Below, in pieces: positions 1-6,619 of a stretch of DNA of 10,209 nt. The notes under the pieces are model-generated. The model was not told the DNA's origin. It saw only the letters and a program-made list of their open reading frames with translations, and searched no databases. Source of the DNA: Victivallales bacterium Lenti_02 (GTDB taxonomy: Bacteria; Verrucomicrobiota; Lentisphaeria; Oligosphaerales; Lenti-02); the NCBI GenBank assembly GCA_001603055.1, contig LVAZ01000191.1, positions 1 through 10,209 on the forward strand, written 5' to 3'. A program made the translations under genes and the position numbers. Numbering within the stretch: the stretch's first letter is position 1; every line of letters begins with the position of its first letter.

Positions 1-1188
1 GTCTTTGGCTTCCTGCTTGAGCTGCTCGCTGCGCTTGCGGAGGACTTCCACGGCCTGCTTGGTGTCGCCCTTGTCGGCCAGCACGATCACTTCGTTGCTC
101 ACCAGGGCGTTGACGTTGGCGTTGAGTTCGACCTGGACCGCCCGGTTGGCCTGGGCGATCACCTGCCGGCGGTCGCCGGTGAAGTTGGCCGAGACGGCGG
201 CCCGGCTTTCGCCGCCGGTGTTGCTCAGGGCGTTCTCGTAGACGCAGCGGGCCTGGGCCAGTTGGCGGGTTTTGGCGGCGGCGGTCGGGGGCACGGCCAC
301 TTCCAGCAGCACATACTTGCTCTGGCCACCGTAGAGCTGGTTCAGGAAGACCTCGGCCCGCTGGCCGGAGAGCTTGCCGTCGCGGCCGATGATGCGCACG
401 GGGCGGACGCCGTCGGGGCACTCGATCTCGATAGTCACCTTGCGGGCCACCACGCTGAGCACGTCGCCCAGCTCGGCGGCGAAGATGCGGGGCAGGTCCG
501 CGCTGCCCTCGGCGAAGTAGGTGTTGCCGTCGCTCTGCTGCGAGAGCTGGGCCATCAGGTCCTCGTTGTAGCCGCTGCCCAGGCCGACGGTGGTGACCGA
601 GATGCCCTCCTTGACCAGGGCCGCGCCCAGCCGGCCGAGTTCGGCGGGCGAGCTGGGACCGACGTTGGCCTGGCCGTCGGACAGGAGGATGATGCGGGGC
701 GTGTAGCGCTTGTCGGCGAGATGCTTGCGGATTTCGCTGGCACCCTGGTTGACGCCGCCGAAGAGGTTGGTCATGCCACTGGGCTGGATGGCCCGGATGC
801 GGCGCTCCATGCCCTCCACATCGGCGACCGGCTGGGCGGGAAGAATGGTCTCGACCCCGGAATCGTAGACCACGAGGGTGAAGACATCCTCCGCATCGAG
901 ACGGCGGAGCGCCGCGATGGCGGCTTCCTTGGCGTCCTCGATCTTCCGCCCGCTCATGGAGCTGGAGCGGTCGAGCACCACCGCCAGATTGATCGGCGGG
1001 CGCTTCTTGCCGCTGGGAACCTGGACGGCGTCGAGACTGACTTTGACCACCGCGCGGGTGGCCTCGTCGGCGGGCAGGACGGGCTTGTCCAGCTCGATCC
1101 GGCAGACTACCGGGCTGGCCGGGGCGCGCCCACCGGAACCGAGCAGGACGGCGAGGGGCAGGAGGAACAGGGCGAACAGGCGTTGCAT
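1..1188 (-). CDS. Secreted VWA (von Willebrand factor A) domain protein, partial at the left edge
   Basis: The reading frame is open for 396 codons from the ATG at 1188 to the window edge, so the C-terminus is missing. Residues 1-25 form a signal peptide (MQRLFALFLLPLAVLL, ending near APASP), which suggests export. A short beta-rich segment (about 26-65) precedes a VWA domain (about 66-245). The metal-ion-dependent adhesion site is intact: D73, S75 and S77 in VLDRSSSMSG, T140 in SGMTNLF, and D171 in LLSDGQAN. The part after the VWA domain resembles the C-terminal half of bacterial proteins of the YfbK / inter-alpha-trypsin-inhibitor-like VWA type; this is inferred from arrangement only. Such proteins probably bind protein partners through Mg2+ in the periplasm or envelope, but the partner is unknown. 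The start is supported by AAGGAG 9 nt upstream of the ATG and by the signal peptide. It lies 141 bp downstream of panD on the same strand. Confidence 0.93.
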   Translation of the reverse strand, partial: MQRLFALFLLPLAVLLGSGGRAPASPVVCRIELDKPVLPADEATRAVVKVSLDAVQVPSGKKRPPINLAVVLDRSSSMSGRKIEDAKEAAIAALRRLDAEDVFTLVVYDSGVETILPAQPVADVEGMERRIRAIQPSGMTNLFGGVNQGASEIRKHLADKRYTPRIILLSDGQANVGPSSPAELGRLGAALVKEGISVTTVGLGSGYNEDLMAQLSQQSDGNTYFAEGSADLPRIFAAELGDVLSVVARKVTIEIECPDGVRPVRIIGRDGKLSGQRAEVFLNQLYGGQSKYVLLEVAVPPTAAAKTRQLAQARCVYENALSNTGGESRAAVSANFTGDRRQVIAQANRAVQVELNANVNALVSNEVIVLADKGDTKQAVEVLRKRSEQLKQEAKD

Positions 1189-1243
1189 GGCGGAATTCTC
1201 CTTTGGCTGATGGGGCGGGAGGACTTCCCGGCCTTCTGCAAGG

Positions 1244-1273
1244 AGTATAGGCGAAGCGCCGCCGCGACTTGTC
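1244..1273 (-). promoter_or_regulatory. Possible promoter of the VWA gene
   Basis: On the minus strand a good -10 hexamer, TATACT (1244-1249), lies 55 nt upstream of the VWA start codon. The only -35-like hexamer at a workable distance is GACAAG (1268-1273, 18 bp spacer), which is a poor match to TTGACA. The call rests almost entirely on the -10 element. Confidence 0.25.
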
Positions 1274-1274
1274 T

Positions 1275-1316
1275 GGCGGGCGTCAAAGGGGTGTAAAAGA
1301 AATGTAAACGCCCGCC
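1275..1316. repeat. Inverted repeat between panD and the VWA gene
   Basis: The 9-bp arms GGCGGGCGT (1275-1283) and ACGCCCGCC (1308-1316) are perfectly complementary around an A/T-richer 24-nt centre. The position just after the panD stop suggests a transcription terminator or an operator. There is no T-run after either arm, so a standard intrinsic terminator is not supported. Confidence 0.4.
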
Positions 1317-1329
1317 CGGCCCCCGGGTT

Positions 1330-1686
1330 CTACTTGCGTTCGCGGATGCGGTTGTCGCGGTCGAGGATGACGATGGTCGGCTTGACTGCGGCGGCCTCCG
1401 TGATCGGCACGGCGCCGAAAGCCATGACGGTGATCATGTCCCCGGGATTGCCGCGGCGGGCGGCCGCGCCGTTCAGGCAGAACTCGCGGGAACCGCGCGC
1501 GCCGGGAATGGCGTAGGTCTCGAGCCGTTCGCCATTGGTCTGGTTGACCACGAGAATCTTCTCGAAGGGGAAGATGCCCACCGCGTCCATCAGATCCAGG
1601 TCGATGCTCAGGCTGCCCTCGTATTCGAGTTCGCACCCGGTGAGGATGGCGCGGTGAAGTTTGCTGCGGAGAATCTGGACGTGCAT
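1330..1686 (-). CDS. panD: Aspartate 1-decarboxylase PanD
   Basis: This 118-residue protein matches the PanD family along its whole length. PanD makes beta-alanine from L-aspartate in the cytoplasm, for pantothenate and coenzyme A synthesis. The enzyme is a pyruvoyl protein made as a proenzyme that cuts itself between Gly24 and Ser25; both are present in EYEGSLSID, with Ser25 becoming the pyruvoyl group. Other conserved family features are K9 (RSKLHRA), R54, Y58 in TYAI, and the NGAAA stretch (about residues 72-76). The start at 1686 is chosen because MHVQILRSKLHR aligns with the family N-terminus. No strong Shine-Dalgarno sequence precedes it, and an in-frame TTG at 1728 would add 14 untypical residues. 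It lies 96 bp downstream of the TRAP binding-protein gene, with an inverted repeat in the gap. No other pantothenate gene is in view. Confidence 0.96.
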   Translation of the reverse strand: MHVQILRSKLHRAILTGCELEYEGSLSIDLDLMDAVGIFPFEKILVVNQTNGERLETYAIPGARGSREFCLNGAAARRGNPGDMITVMAFGAVPITEAAAVKPTIVILDRDNRIRERK

Positions 1687-1709
1687 GTCGGTTCGTGCTT
1701 TGCCTTGCG

Positions 1710-1755
1710 CGGCAACGCCATGCCGCAACCCTCGGGGAAGGACACGGCGTTGCCG
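1710..1755. repeat. 10-bp inverted repeat between the dctP-like gene and panD
   Basis: CGGCAACGCC (1710-1719) and GGCGTTGCCG (1746-1755) are perfectly complementary around a 26-nt centre. On the minus strand this could form a stem in the transcript between the binding-protein stop and panD. No U-run follows, so an attenuator, an mRNA-stabilising stem or an operator is as likely as a terminator. Confidence 0.45.
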
Positions 1756-1782
1756 GGTGAAGTTCCGTGAATGGTGTTTTCG

Positions 1783-2850
1783 CTACTTGGCCGCGCGGGC
1801 CTTGGCAATGATTTCCTGGAGGGCGGCGAGGACTTCCTGGCCGGGAAGCCCCTTGGCGGCGGCGCCGGCCACGTATTCGGCGAGAATCGGGCGCACGGCG
1901 GCGACGGCCTTGGCGTTGTCCTCGGCGGAGAACGGGTGGACGGGATGGTTGAGTTCGGCGACGAAGGCCATGCCTTCCCGGTCGGCCTGATCCCAGGCCT
2001 CGCCGTGCTTGTCGATCCACTCGCGGTTGGTTTCCTCGATGATCGTCTGGAGGTCCGGGGGGAGGCTGTTCCAGAGCTGGCGGTTCATGACCACGAACAT
2101 GGCGGTGGTGTAGCCGACGGCGGAGAGGTCGGTAACGCTCTTGATGACCTCGCCCTGCTTCCAGCCCTTGAGGGTCTCGACGGGGCAGAGGGTGGCGTCC
2201 ACGGTGCCCTTGCGCAGGGCTTCGTAGGTGTCGGGCTGGCTGAGGCCGACGGCGACGCCGCCGAGGGACTCGACGATCTTGGCGGAAAGGCCGGTGCCGC
2301 GGATTTTGAGGCCCTTGATGTCCTCGAAGCGGCGCACCTCCTTGTTGGTGGCCAGCACGCCGGGGCCGTGGGCGTGGATGTACATCACCTTCACGTCGGC
2401 CAGTTCCTTGGGGTCGAAGCGGCTGACGATCTCGTTGGCGGCGCGGGTGGCGGTCATGCCGTCGGGATAGCCGAGGGGCAGGTCGAGGGCCTCGAGGAGA
2501 GGGAAGGCGCCGCGGGTGTAGGCGAAGCAGCTCATGCCGAGGCCGGAGACATTGCTCACCACGCCCCGGTACACGTCCGGCGCCTTGCTCAGGGTGCCGC
2601 CCGCGTGAATCTGGATCTCGACCCGGCCGTTGGTGCGCTCCTTGACCGCGTCGGCCCAGGCCTGGGCGGTGATGCACTGGATGTGGGTGGGGGGGAAGAA
2701 GATGCTGTAGTTGATCTTGAACTCGGGAACCGGAGGCGTGTCGGCTCCCGGACCGGCCGCGGTTTGCTCGCCCTTGCCGCAGCCCGCCAGCCCGAGGGCG
2801 AGGGCCGCCAGCGACAGTCCCGCGACCATGCGTTGCAGATGCGTTGTCAT
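1783..2850 (-). CDS. TRAP transporter substrate-binding lipoprotein, DctP family
   Basis: This 355-residue protein has a lipoprotein signal peptide with lipobox LAGC (residues 21-24, Cys24 lipidated), so it should be a lipid-anchored extracytoplasmic binding protein. The mature part follows the DctP/TRAP-binding pattern: an early AQAWADAVKERTNGRVEIQI segment (about 62-81), the GG-T-S region (84-88), a central DIKGLKIRG segment carrying the conserved arginine (R184) that pairs with a substrate carboxylate in this family, and YEALRKGTVDA (about 209-219). TRAP systems import organic acids, and some other carboxylated substrates, using an ion gradient; the substrate cannot be read from sequence. 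The start at 2850 has AAGGAG 9 nt upstream and begins directly at the signal peptide. The DctQ and DctM membrane partners are absent on both sides, so this is an orphan binding protein within the window. The upstream neighbour is a sugar isomerase-like gene, separated by 68 bp with a hairpin. Confidence 0.94.
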   Translation of the reverse strand: MTTHLQRMVAGLSLAALALGLAGCGKGEQTAAGPGADTPPVPEFKINYSIFFPPTHIQCITAQAWADAVKERTNGRVEIQIHAGGTLSKAPDVYRGVVSNVSGLGMSCFAYTRGAFPLLEALDLPLGYPDGMTATRAANEIVSRFDPKELADVKVMYIHAHGPGVLATNKEVRRFEDIKGLKIRGTGLSAKIVESLGGVAVGLSQPDTYEALRKGTVDATLCPVETLKGWKQGEVIKSVTDLSAVGYTTAMFVVMNRQLWNSLPPDLQTIIEETNREWIDKHGEAWDQADREGMAFVAELNHPVHPFSAEDNAKAVAAVRPILAEYVAGAAAKGLPGQEVLAALQEIIAKARAAK

Positions 2851-2882
2851 GTCGTCAGTCTCCTTGGGGGTTCGCCATCGCG

Positions 2883-2900
2883 CCGGGAGCACTCTCCCGG
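2883..2900. repeat. Hairpin between the isomerase-like and dctP-like genes
   Basis: CCGGGAG (2883-2889) and CTCCCGG (2894-2900) form a perfect 7-bp stem with a 4-nt loop. It lies within the 68-bp gap, 18 nt after the isomerase-like stop codon and 33 nt before the next start codon. There is no following T-run. It may set relative expression of the two genes by processing or attenuation; this is inference. Confidence 0.4.
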
Positions 2901-2918
2901 GCTGCGCGAAGGTCCGGC

Positions 2919-3779
2919 CTACCGGCCGATCTTGGACTTCAGGAACTCGACGGCCAAACGGATGTCGGCCTCGGGATTGCTGCCCACCTCGCGCTCGATG
3001 GTCAGATAGCCCGAGTAGCCGACTGCGGACAGGGCCGCCAGGTAGCGGTCCCAATCGACGGCCCCCTCGCCGAGGGGGAGTTCGTTGAAGAGTTCGCCGA
3101 TGTTCAGGCCGGCGATGCCGCCTTCGGCGAAGGCGGCGTAGACCTGGACCGGATCGCAGGGGCGATACTGCACGCCGTCCTTGGCGTGGGTGTGCACGAT
3201 GTAGTCGCGCAGGGTATGCACCGCCGCCACCGGATCGTCGTTCAGCACCATGATCAGATTGGCGGGATCGAGGTTCACGCCGATGCCGGGGGAGGCCACC
3301 TCGTCGAGGAAGCTCTTCAGGCGGACGGCGGGTTCGGGACCGGTCTCGATGGCGAAGGCGACGCCGCGCGCGGTGGCGTAGGCGCCGAGTTCCTGGCAGA
3401 CGGCGAGCTGGTTGCGGTACACCGGGTCCGCGCGGTCCTCGGGCACCACGCCGATGTGGGTGGTCACCACCTTGGTGCCCAGGTCCACGGCCAGGTCCAC
3501 GATGGCCTTGGACCGGCGGATTTTCGTGGCGTTCTCGGCGGGAATCTGGAAGCCGTGGCCGCCCAGGTCGCCGCAGAGGGCGGAGATTTCCAGCCCCTGC
3601 GAATCCACCAGGGCCTTGAACTCCCGGCGGCGGGCGGCGTCGAGCGCCTCGGCGGCCATGCCGCCCTCGACCACGTACACCTGCATGCCGTCCGCCCCGA
3701 TTTCCCGGGCCTTGCGCACCCCCTCGGGGATGGGCAGGCCGAAGGAATCGACCATGACGCCGATTTTGAACCTAGCCAT
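2919..3779 (-). CDS. Sugar phosphate isomerase/epimerase-like TIM-barrel protein
   Basis: This 286-residue cytoplasmic protein belongs to the xylose-isomerase-like TIM barrel superfamily (AP-endonuclease-2 fold). The likely divalent metal ligands appear in order at the ends of beta-strands: E145 (AIETGPE), D171 (GVNLDPAN), H196/H198 (VHTHAKDG) and E262/E264 (LTIERE). H108 (TTHIG) and the glycine-rich segment around 70-76 are also typical. Members isomerise or epimerise sugars and inositols; the substrate here is unknown. The start at 3779 has AGGAG 9 nt upstream and gives the usual family N-terminus (FKIGVMVDSFG). It overlaps the end of the ceramidase-like gene by 8 nt, indicating translational coupling and a shared transcript. 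A role in breaking down a sugar-containing compound together with its neighbours is plausible but unproven. Confidence 0.93.
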   Translation of the reverse strand: MARFKIGVMVDSFGLPIPEGVRKAREIGADGMQVYVVEGGMAAEALDAARRREFKALVDSQGLEISALCGDLGGHGFQIPAENATKIRRSKAIVDLAVDLGTKVVTTHIGVVPEDRADPVYRNQLAVCQELGAYATARGVAFAIETGPEPAVRLKSFLDEVASPGIGVNLDPANLIMVLNDDPVAAVHTLRDYIVHTHAKDGVQYRPCDPVQVYAAFAEGGIAGLNIGELFNELPLGEGAVDWDRYLAALSAVGYSGYLTIEREVGSNPEADIRLAVEFLKSKIGR

Positions 3780-5103
3780 GTGCTTCCGCTCCTGTGCTGA
3801 GATCGGCGGCGAGACGGCTCGCCGCATCGACCAGACGCTGGCCGGCCGCAGGCTCGAAAAAGCTCAGACGGGCCTCGTAGCCGCTCGCGTCGGGGGTGGG
3901 AATATACCCTTGCAGTTCCCCGTTGGCCAGACTGACCACGAAGGCGCCGGGAAGCCGGCGCTTGATCTCGAGGGCATACTCGACGAAACACTCGCCCGGC
4001 AGGCAGGCGAGAAGGGTGCCGCCGACGCGCAGGGCCTGCACCTCGACGGGCAGATAGTCCGCGAGAATCCGGGCGGTGTCGCCCGCCGCCTGGGCCCGGG
4101 CGAGAGTCACCCGCTCCTCGGCCCCGAAGACGGTGCATTCCGCCGTGCGCACCGGGCCGTGCCCGGCCCCGGCCGCCCGCAGCCGCGCGTATTCCGCCCT
4201 CGCCTCGGCCAGTTCCCGCTCGGCCTCCCCGACGCTGCCGAAATCGCGCGGGGGCAAATCGACGAACCGGCGCGCGCCCGCCACGGACACGTCGCTGGCA
4301 AAGGCGTCGTCCCCCAGCCCGGCCAGCGCCCCGGCCACCTGCTCCCCGAGCAGCTCCCCCAGCCGCCGCGCCTCGGCGAAGGTCTGCCCCCGCACCTGAT
4401 AGCGCGGGCTCAGATTGCCGCAGGGGCCGTTGTGGTAGAGCAGGCGCAGGCCGGGAAAGGCTCGCTGCAGATACAGCCGGGTGAAACCGGGAAAATCGGC
4501 CGAGACGAAGGGGGAATCCTCGTGCAGCACGGTGGGATGCATCGAGTAGACCAGTTGCAGGGCCAGCGGGCGGTGGTCGGCCCGGTCGCGCACATAGAGC
4601 AACCCCACCTCCGGATCGCGCACCCCGTCGGGACTCAGCCGGTTGCCGCCCACGCCCTCGCTATGGGCCGTGGTCGCCGCCAGCTCGGCCGGGCGGGCGT
4701 CCTGCACTGCTTCGACCGCTGCCTCGACCAGAGCGCGGCGCAGCCCCTCCAGATAACCCGGATCGGGCGGCGGCACCAGCGGATCGTCCCGCCAGGACAG
4801 CATCTCGTTGGTCACCGGCCCCGAATGGGTATGGGTGGCCGAGATCATCACCCGCTCCGGCGGAATCCCCGTGCGTTCCGCGATTTCCGCCCGCGCCGCC
4901 CGCGCCAGCCCGTGCGGCACGAACAGCAGGTCCGCGGCGATGCTGACGATCCCCAGCCGCCCGTCGCCCAGAAACAGCGCCGTGGCCAGCAAAGGATCAT
5001 GGATTCCCTGGCTGAACCGCTCCACATGGGGGTAGCCCACCAGAAACAGAGGGGATTGCGGCGAGATGTCGCGCGCCGCCACGCCGGCCTGGAGATCGTG
5101 CAT
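3772..5103 (-). CDS. Neutral/alkaline ceramidase-like metallohydrolase (N-terminal-domain type)
   Basis: This 443-residue protein resembles the N-terminal catalytic domain of neutral/alkaline non-lysosomal ceramidases. The family zinc motif H-x-H-x-G-P is present as ATHTHSGP (H91, H93). A downstream histidine occurs in SMHPTVLHE, and NGPCGNLSPR matches the family's asparagine/glycine-rich active-site loop. It is much shorter than typical secreted ceramidases (about 650 residues or more), lacks their C-terminal domain, and shows no signal peptide from the chosen start. A cytoplasmic amidase or esterase acting on something other than ceramide is therefore possible. The start at 5103 has GAGGA 6 nt upstream; the frame is open upstream to 5217, but that stretch is leader DNA. 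The first ~50 codons and the leader are duplicated at 8750-8977, on the far side of the restriction-like module. The gene now lies directly downstream of the methyltransferase and may depend on read-through from it. Confidence 0.88.
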   Translation of the reverse strand: MHDLQAGVAARDISPQSPLFLVGYPHVERFSQGIHDPLLATALFLGDGRLGIVSIAADLLFVPHGLARAARAEIAERTGIPPERVMISATHTHSGPVTNEMLSWRDDPLVPPPDPGYLEGLRRALVEAAVEAVQDARPAELAATTAHSEGVGGNRLSPDGVRDPEVGLLYVRDRADHRPLALQLVYSMHPTVLHEDSPFVSADFPGFTRLYLQRAFPGLRLLYHNGPCGNLSPRYQVRGQTFAEARRLGELLGEQVAGALAGLGDDAFASDVSVAGARRFVDLPPRDFGSVGEAERELAEARAEYARLRAAGAGHGPVRTAECTVFGAEERVTLARAQAAGDTARILADYLPVEVQALRVGGTLLACLPGECFVEYALEIKRRLPGAFVVSLANGELQGYIPTPDASGYEARLSFFEPAAGQRLVDAASRLAADLSTGAEAHG

Positions 5104-5178
5104 CGTGCTTCCTCGATGCCCCGCCCATGCGGGGAACTCCCCAACCATGCCCCCAACCCCCGGAAATGCAAGACCCCC
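4952..5178. repeat. Left copy of a ~227-bp direct repeat (ceramidase-like leader and 5' end)
   Basis: This segment matches 8750-8977 in the same orientation. Within the coding part (4952-5103) I count two differences: 4959 (which changes Arg49 to Gly in the other copy) and 4996 (silent). The leader part is less alike, with a 1-nt length difference and a substitution near 5116-5118 and several substitutions at 5151-5158. Similarity stops abruptly beyond 4952 and 5178. The repeat ends 31 nt from the methyltransferase stop codon. Confidence 0.95.
5119..5142 (-). promoter_or_regulatory. Leader hairpin pair upstream of the ceramidase-like gene, CRISPR-repeat-like
   Basis: Read on the minus strand, this leader has GGGGAGTTCCCC overlapping CCCCGC-ATGG-GCGGGG. 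The second is a perfect 6-bp stem with a 4-nt loop (5119-5134). Both hairpins need the same CCCC, so they are mutually exclusive, as in an attenuator. The core GAGTTCCCCGCATGGGCGGG also resembles the general form of type I-E CRISPR repeats (a GTTCCCCGC...GCGGGG core), but only one unit is present and there are no spacers. It ends 15 nt upstream of the start codon. Confidence 0.4.
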
Positions 5179-5209
5179 GCTGGGGCGTAGTGCGTAATGC
5201 TTTGCCAGT

Positions 5210-6619
5210 TCAAACAAAGGTCGGTTGGGAAGCCGTTTCGGCCAATGGTGGGGGGGAGCATTCAGGGAGTTGTAGTCCTAGTCTCTCCCATGCAGCTAGG
5301 CACCGTCGGTTGTTTGCACGAAGAAGAGTACCGAATTCATCCTCGTTTGCCGAGAGAACAGCCAAGATAGCGCTGCCATGCAAAGTGGTGAAACGGGGTG
5401 GAACAGCCTCACCAATCATGGCTCGAACGTTTGAGGTGCCATATCTCTTGAGTGTGTTTCCCCATTTGAAATTATGCGGGAATGTTTGAAGCAAAGCACA
5501 CTCATAGATGCTTAGGAGCCTGTTTTCCCACGGGTGTATGGTCGAATCACTCCCAAGGTGGCCACTGGCCGTTGTCACAGTGGTAGCCGGTAGGTTTGGG
5601 TTGAGCCGTCGGTAGCTTGAGGACCGGAACCCCCTGACCAGTCGCCATGTTCCATCCTGCTCCAAAACAACCGGGCGTAGCAGTGGTTGCCCACAATGGG
5701 GGCAAATAGCATCGTTATCCGCCACCTCAACATCTCCACACTCGAAACACTTGTTGTTCTGCCACGCCGATCCCCCACCATTCGGCGGAATCGCGGCAAC
5801 CATGTCATATCGACGATCAGGCCAAACCGGGACAGAATGCATTGTCCCGTAGCCAGGCGAAGAAGCACTCTCTGCGGTAGCCGCATCCAATGCTGGGAGC
5901 TTCGCGGCAATGAGAGCATCTCTGACAGTAACAGGCGTCCCGCCGAAATCAGGAGCAAACATCGGTACTGGGTATGGTGACACTCCCGCAGTCTTTAGGA
6001 GGGATAGCCCCGCCTCATCGCGTCGGATGAAAGTGAGAAACGCGCGCTTCCTCTGTTGTGGTACTCCGAAGTGACTCATGTCAACGAGCAACGGATACAC
6101 AGAGTAATCAGGAAGAAGTTCGTCGATCAGGTATCTTGCCGCCGATATCGGCTCTCCCGTCTTGGGATGTCTCACTCTCCGGGTAAAGAAAGCAGGCACA
6201 TTCTCGACGACCACACACCGGGGAGATAGGCGGTTAGCAACCTCTGCGATCACCACTACAAGCAAGTTACGAGGATCTCGCGTCCCCGCGTCGGGATCAG
6301 CTTCCAAACCTCGTTCTGCTCTGGCACTACTCATGCCTTGGCATGGTGGGCAGGCTGCCAGTAGATCGGGCGAATTCCCCGGAAACGCTTTTCCCCATAG
6401 TTCAACCACTGATGGCCAAGTCTGGCGAAGGTCACCAACGACACCTTGTGCTCCGGCATGGTTGAGCAAAGCAACGCCAAGTCGCCGTTGCTCTAGCTCC
6501 GCCATCACTGAGAACCGAAACCCGGCCGCTCGGTAGCCAACATCGCCGGCACCGCAGTTTGAGAAGAGGCTAACTGCCAGAAAGCGTTGCGAGTCTTGTT
6601 TGAGGATTCTTCTACCCAT
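5210..6619 (-). CDS. DNA cytosine-C5 methyltransferase with zinc ribbon in the target-recognition region
   Basis: This 469-residue protein transfers a methyl group from S-adenosylmethionine to C5 of cytosine in DNA. The family motifs occur in order: I, SLFSNCGAGDVGYRAAGF (about 17-34, AdoMet binding); IV, AACPPCQGMSSA with catalytic Cys93; VI, VVENV (E139, N140); VIII, QQRKR (Q188, R190, R192); IX, PATTVTT (about 344-350); X, GEAVPPR (about 403-409). Between VIII and IX, in the target-recognition region, C291-x2-C294 and C306-x2-C309 form a likely zinc ribbon. The recognition sequence cannot be deduced. The ATG at 6619 overlaps the upstream gene's stop by 8 nt and has only a weak ribosome site, so translation is probably coupled to that gene. 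The module position suggests self-protection of host DNA against the neighbouring nuclease protein. A solitary regulatory or epigenetic methylase is less likely given the tight linkage. Confidence 0.96.
   Translation of the reverse strand: MGRRILKQDSQRFLAVSLFSNCGAGDVGYRAAGFRFSVMAELEQRRLGVALLNHAGAQGVVGDLRQTWPSVVELWGKAFPGNSPDLLAACPPCQGMSSARAERGLEADPDAGTRDPRNLLVVVIAEVANRLSPRCVVVENVPAFFTRRVRHPKTGEPISAARYLIDELLPDYSVYPLLVDMSHFGVPQQRKRAFLTFIRRDEAGLSLLKTAGVSPYPVPMFAPDFGGTPVTVRDALIAAKLPALDAATAESASSPGYGTMHSVPVWPDRRYDMVAAIPPNGGGSAWQNNKCFECGDVEVADNDAICPHCGQPLLRPVVLEQDGTWRLVRGFRSSSYRRLNPNLPATTVTTASGHLGSDSTIHPWENRLLSIYECALLQTFPHNFKWGNTLKRYGTSNVRAMIGEAVPPRFTTLHGSAILAVLSANEDEFGTLLRANNRRCLAAWERLGLQLPECSPPPLAETASQPTFV

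Noticed and set aside
262..1296. Long plus-strand open frame opposite the VWA gene
   Set aside because: It is antisense to a clear signal-peptide/VWA protein and has the Gly/Ala/His/Asp-rich look of a mirrored high-GC gene.
1283..2677. 464-codon minus-strand frame across panD and dctP
   Set aside because: It is a shifted frame of two recognised genes and is composed mainly of Arg, Pro and Gly.
1771..3800. Long plus-strand frames opposite the dctP-like and isomerase-like genes
   Set aside because: They are low-complexity mirrors of recognised proteins, without ribosome sites or domains.
3412..5190. 592-codon plus-strand frame opposite the ceramidase-like gene
   Set aside because: It is rich in Arg, Gly, Pro and His and has no domain. 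The opposite strand carries a conserved hydrolase with zinc motif and ribosome site.
5210..6619. A Dcm-Vsr type locus
   Set aside because: No Vsr endonuclease is found next to the methyltransferase. The neighbour is the GHKL-nuclease protein.
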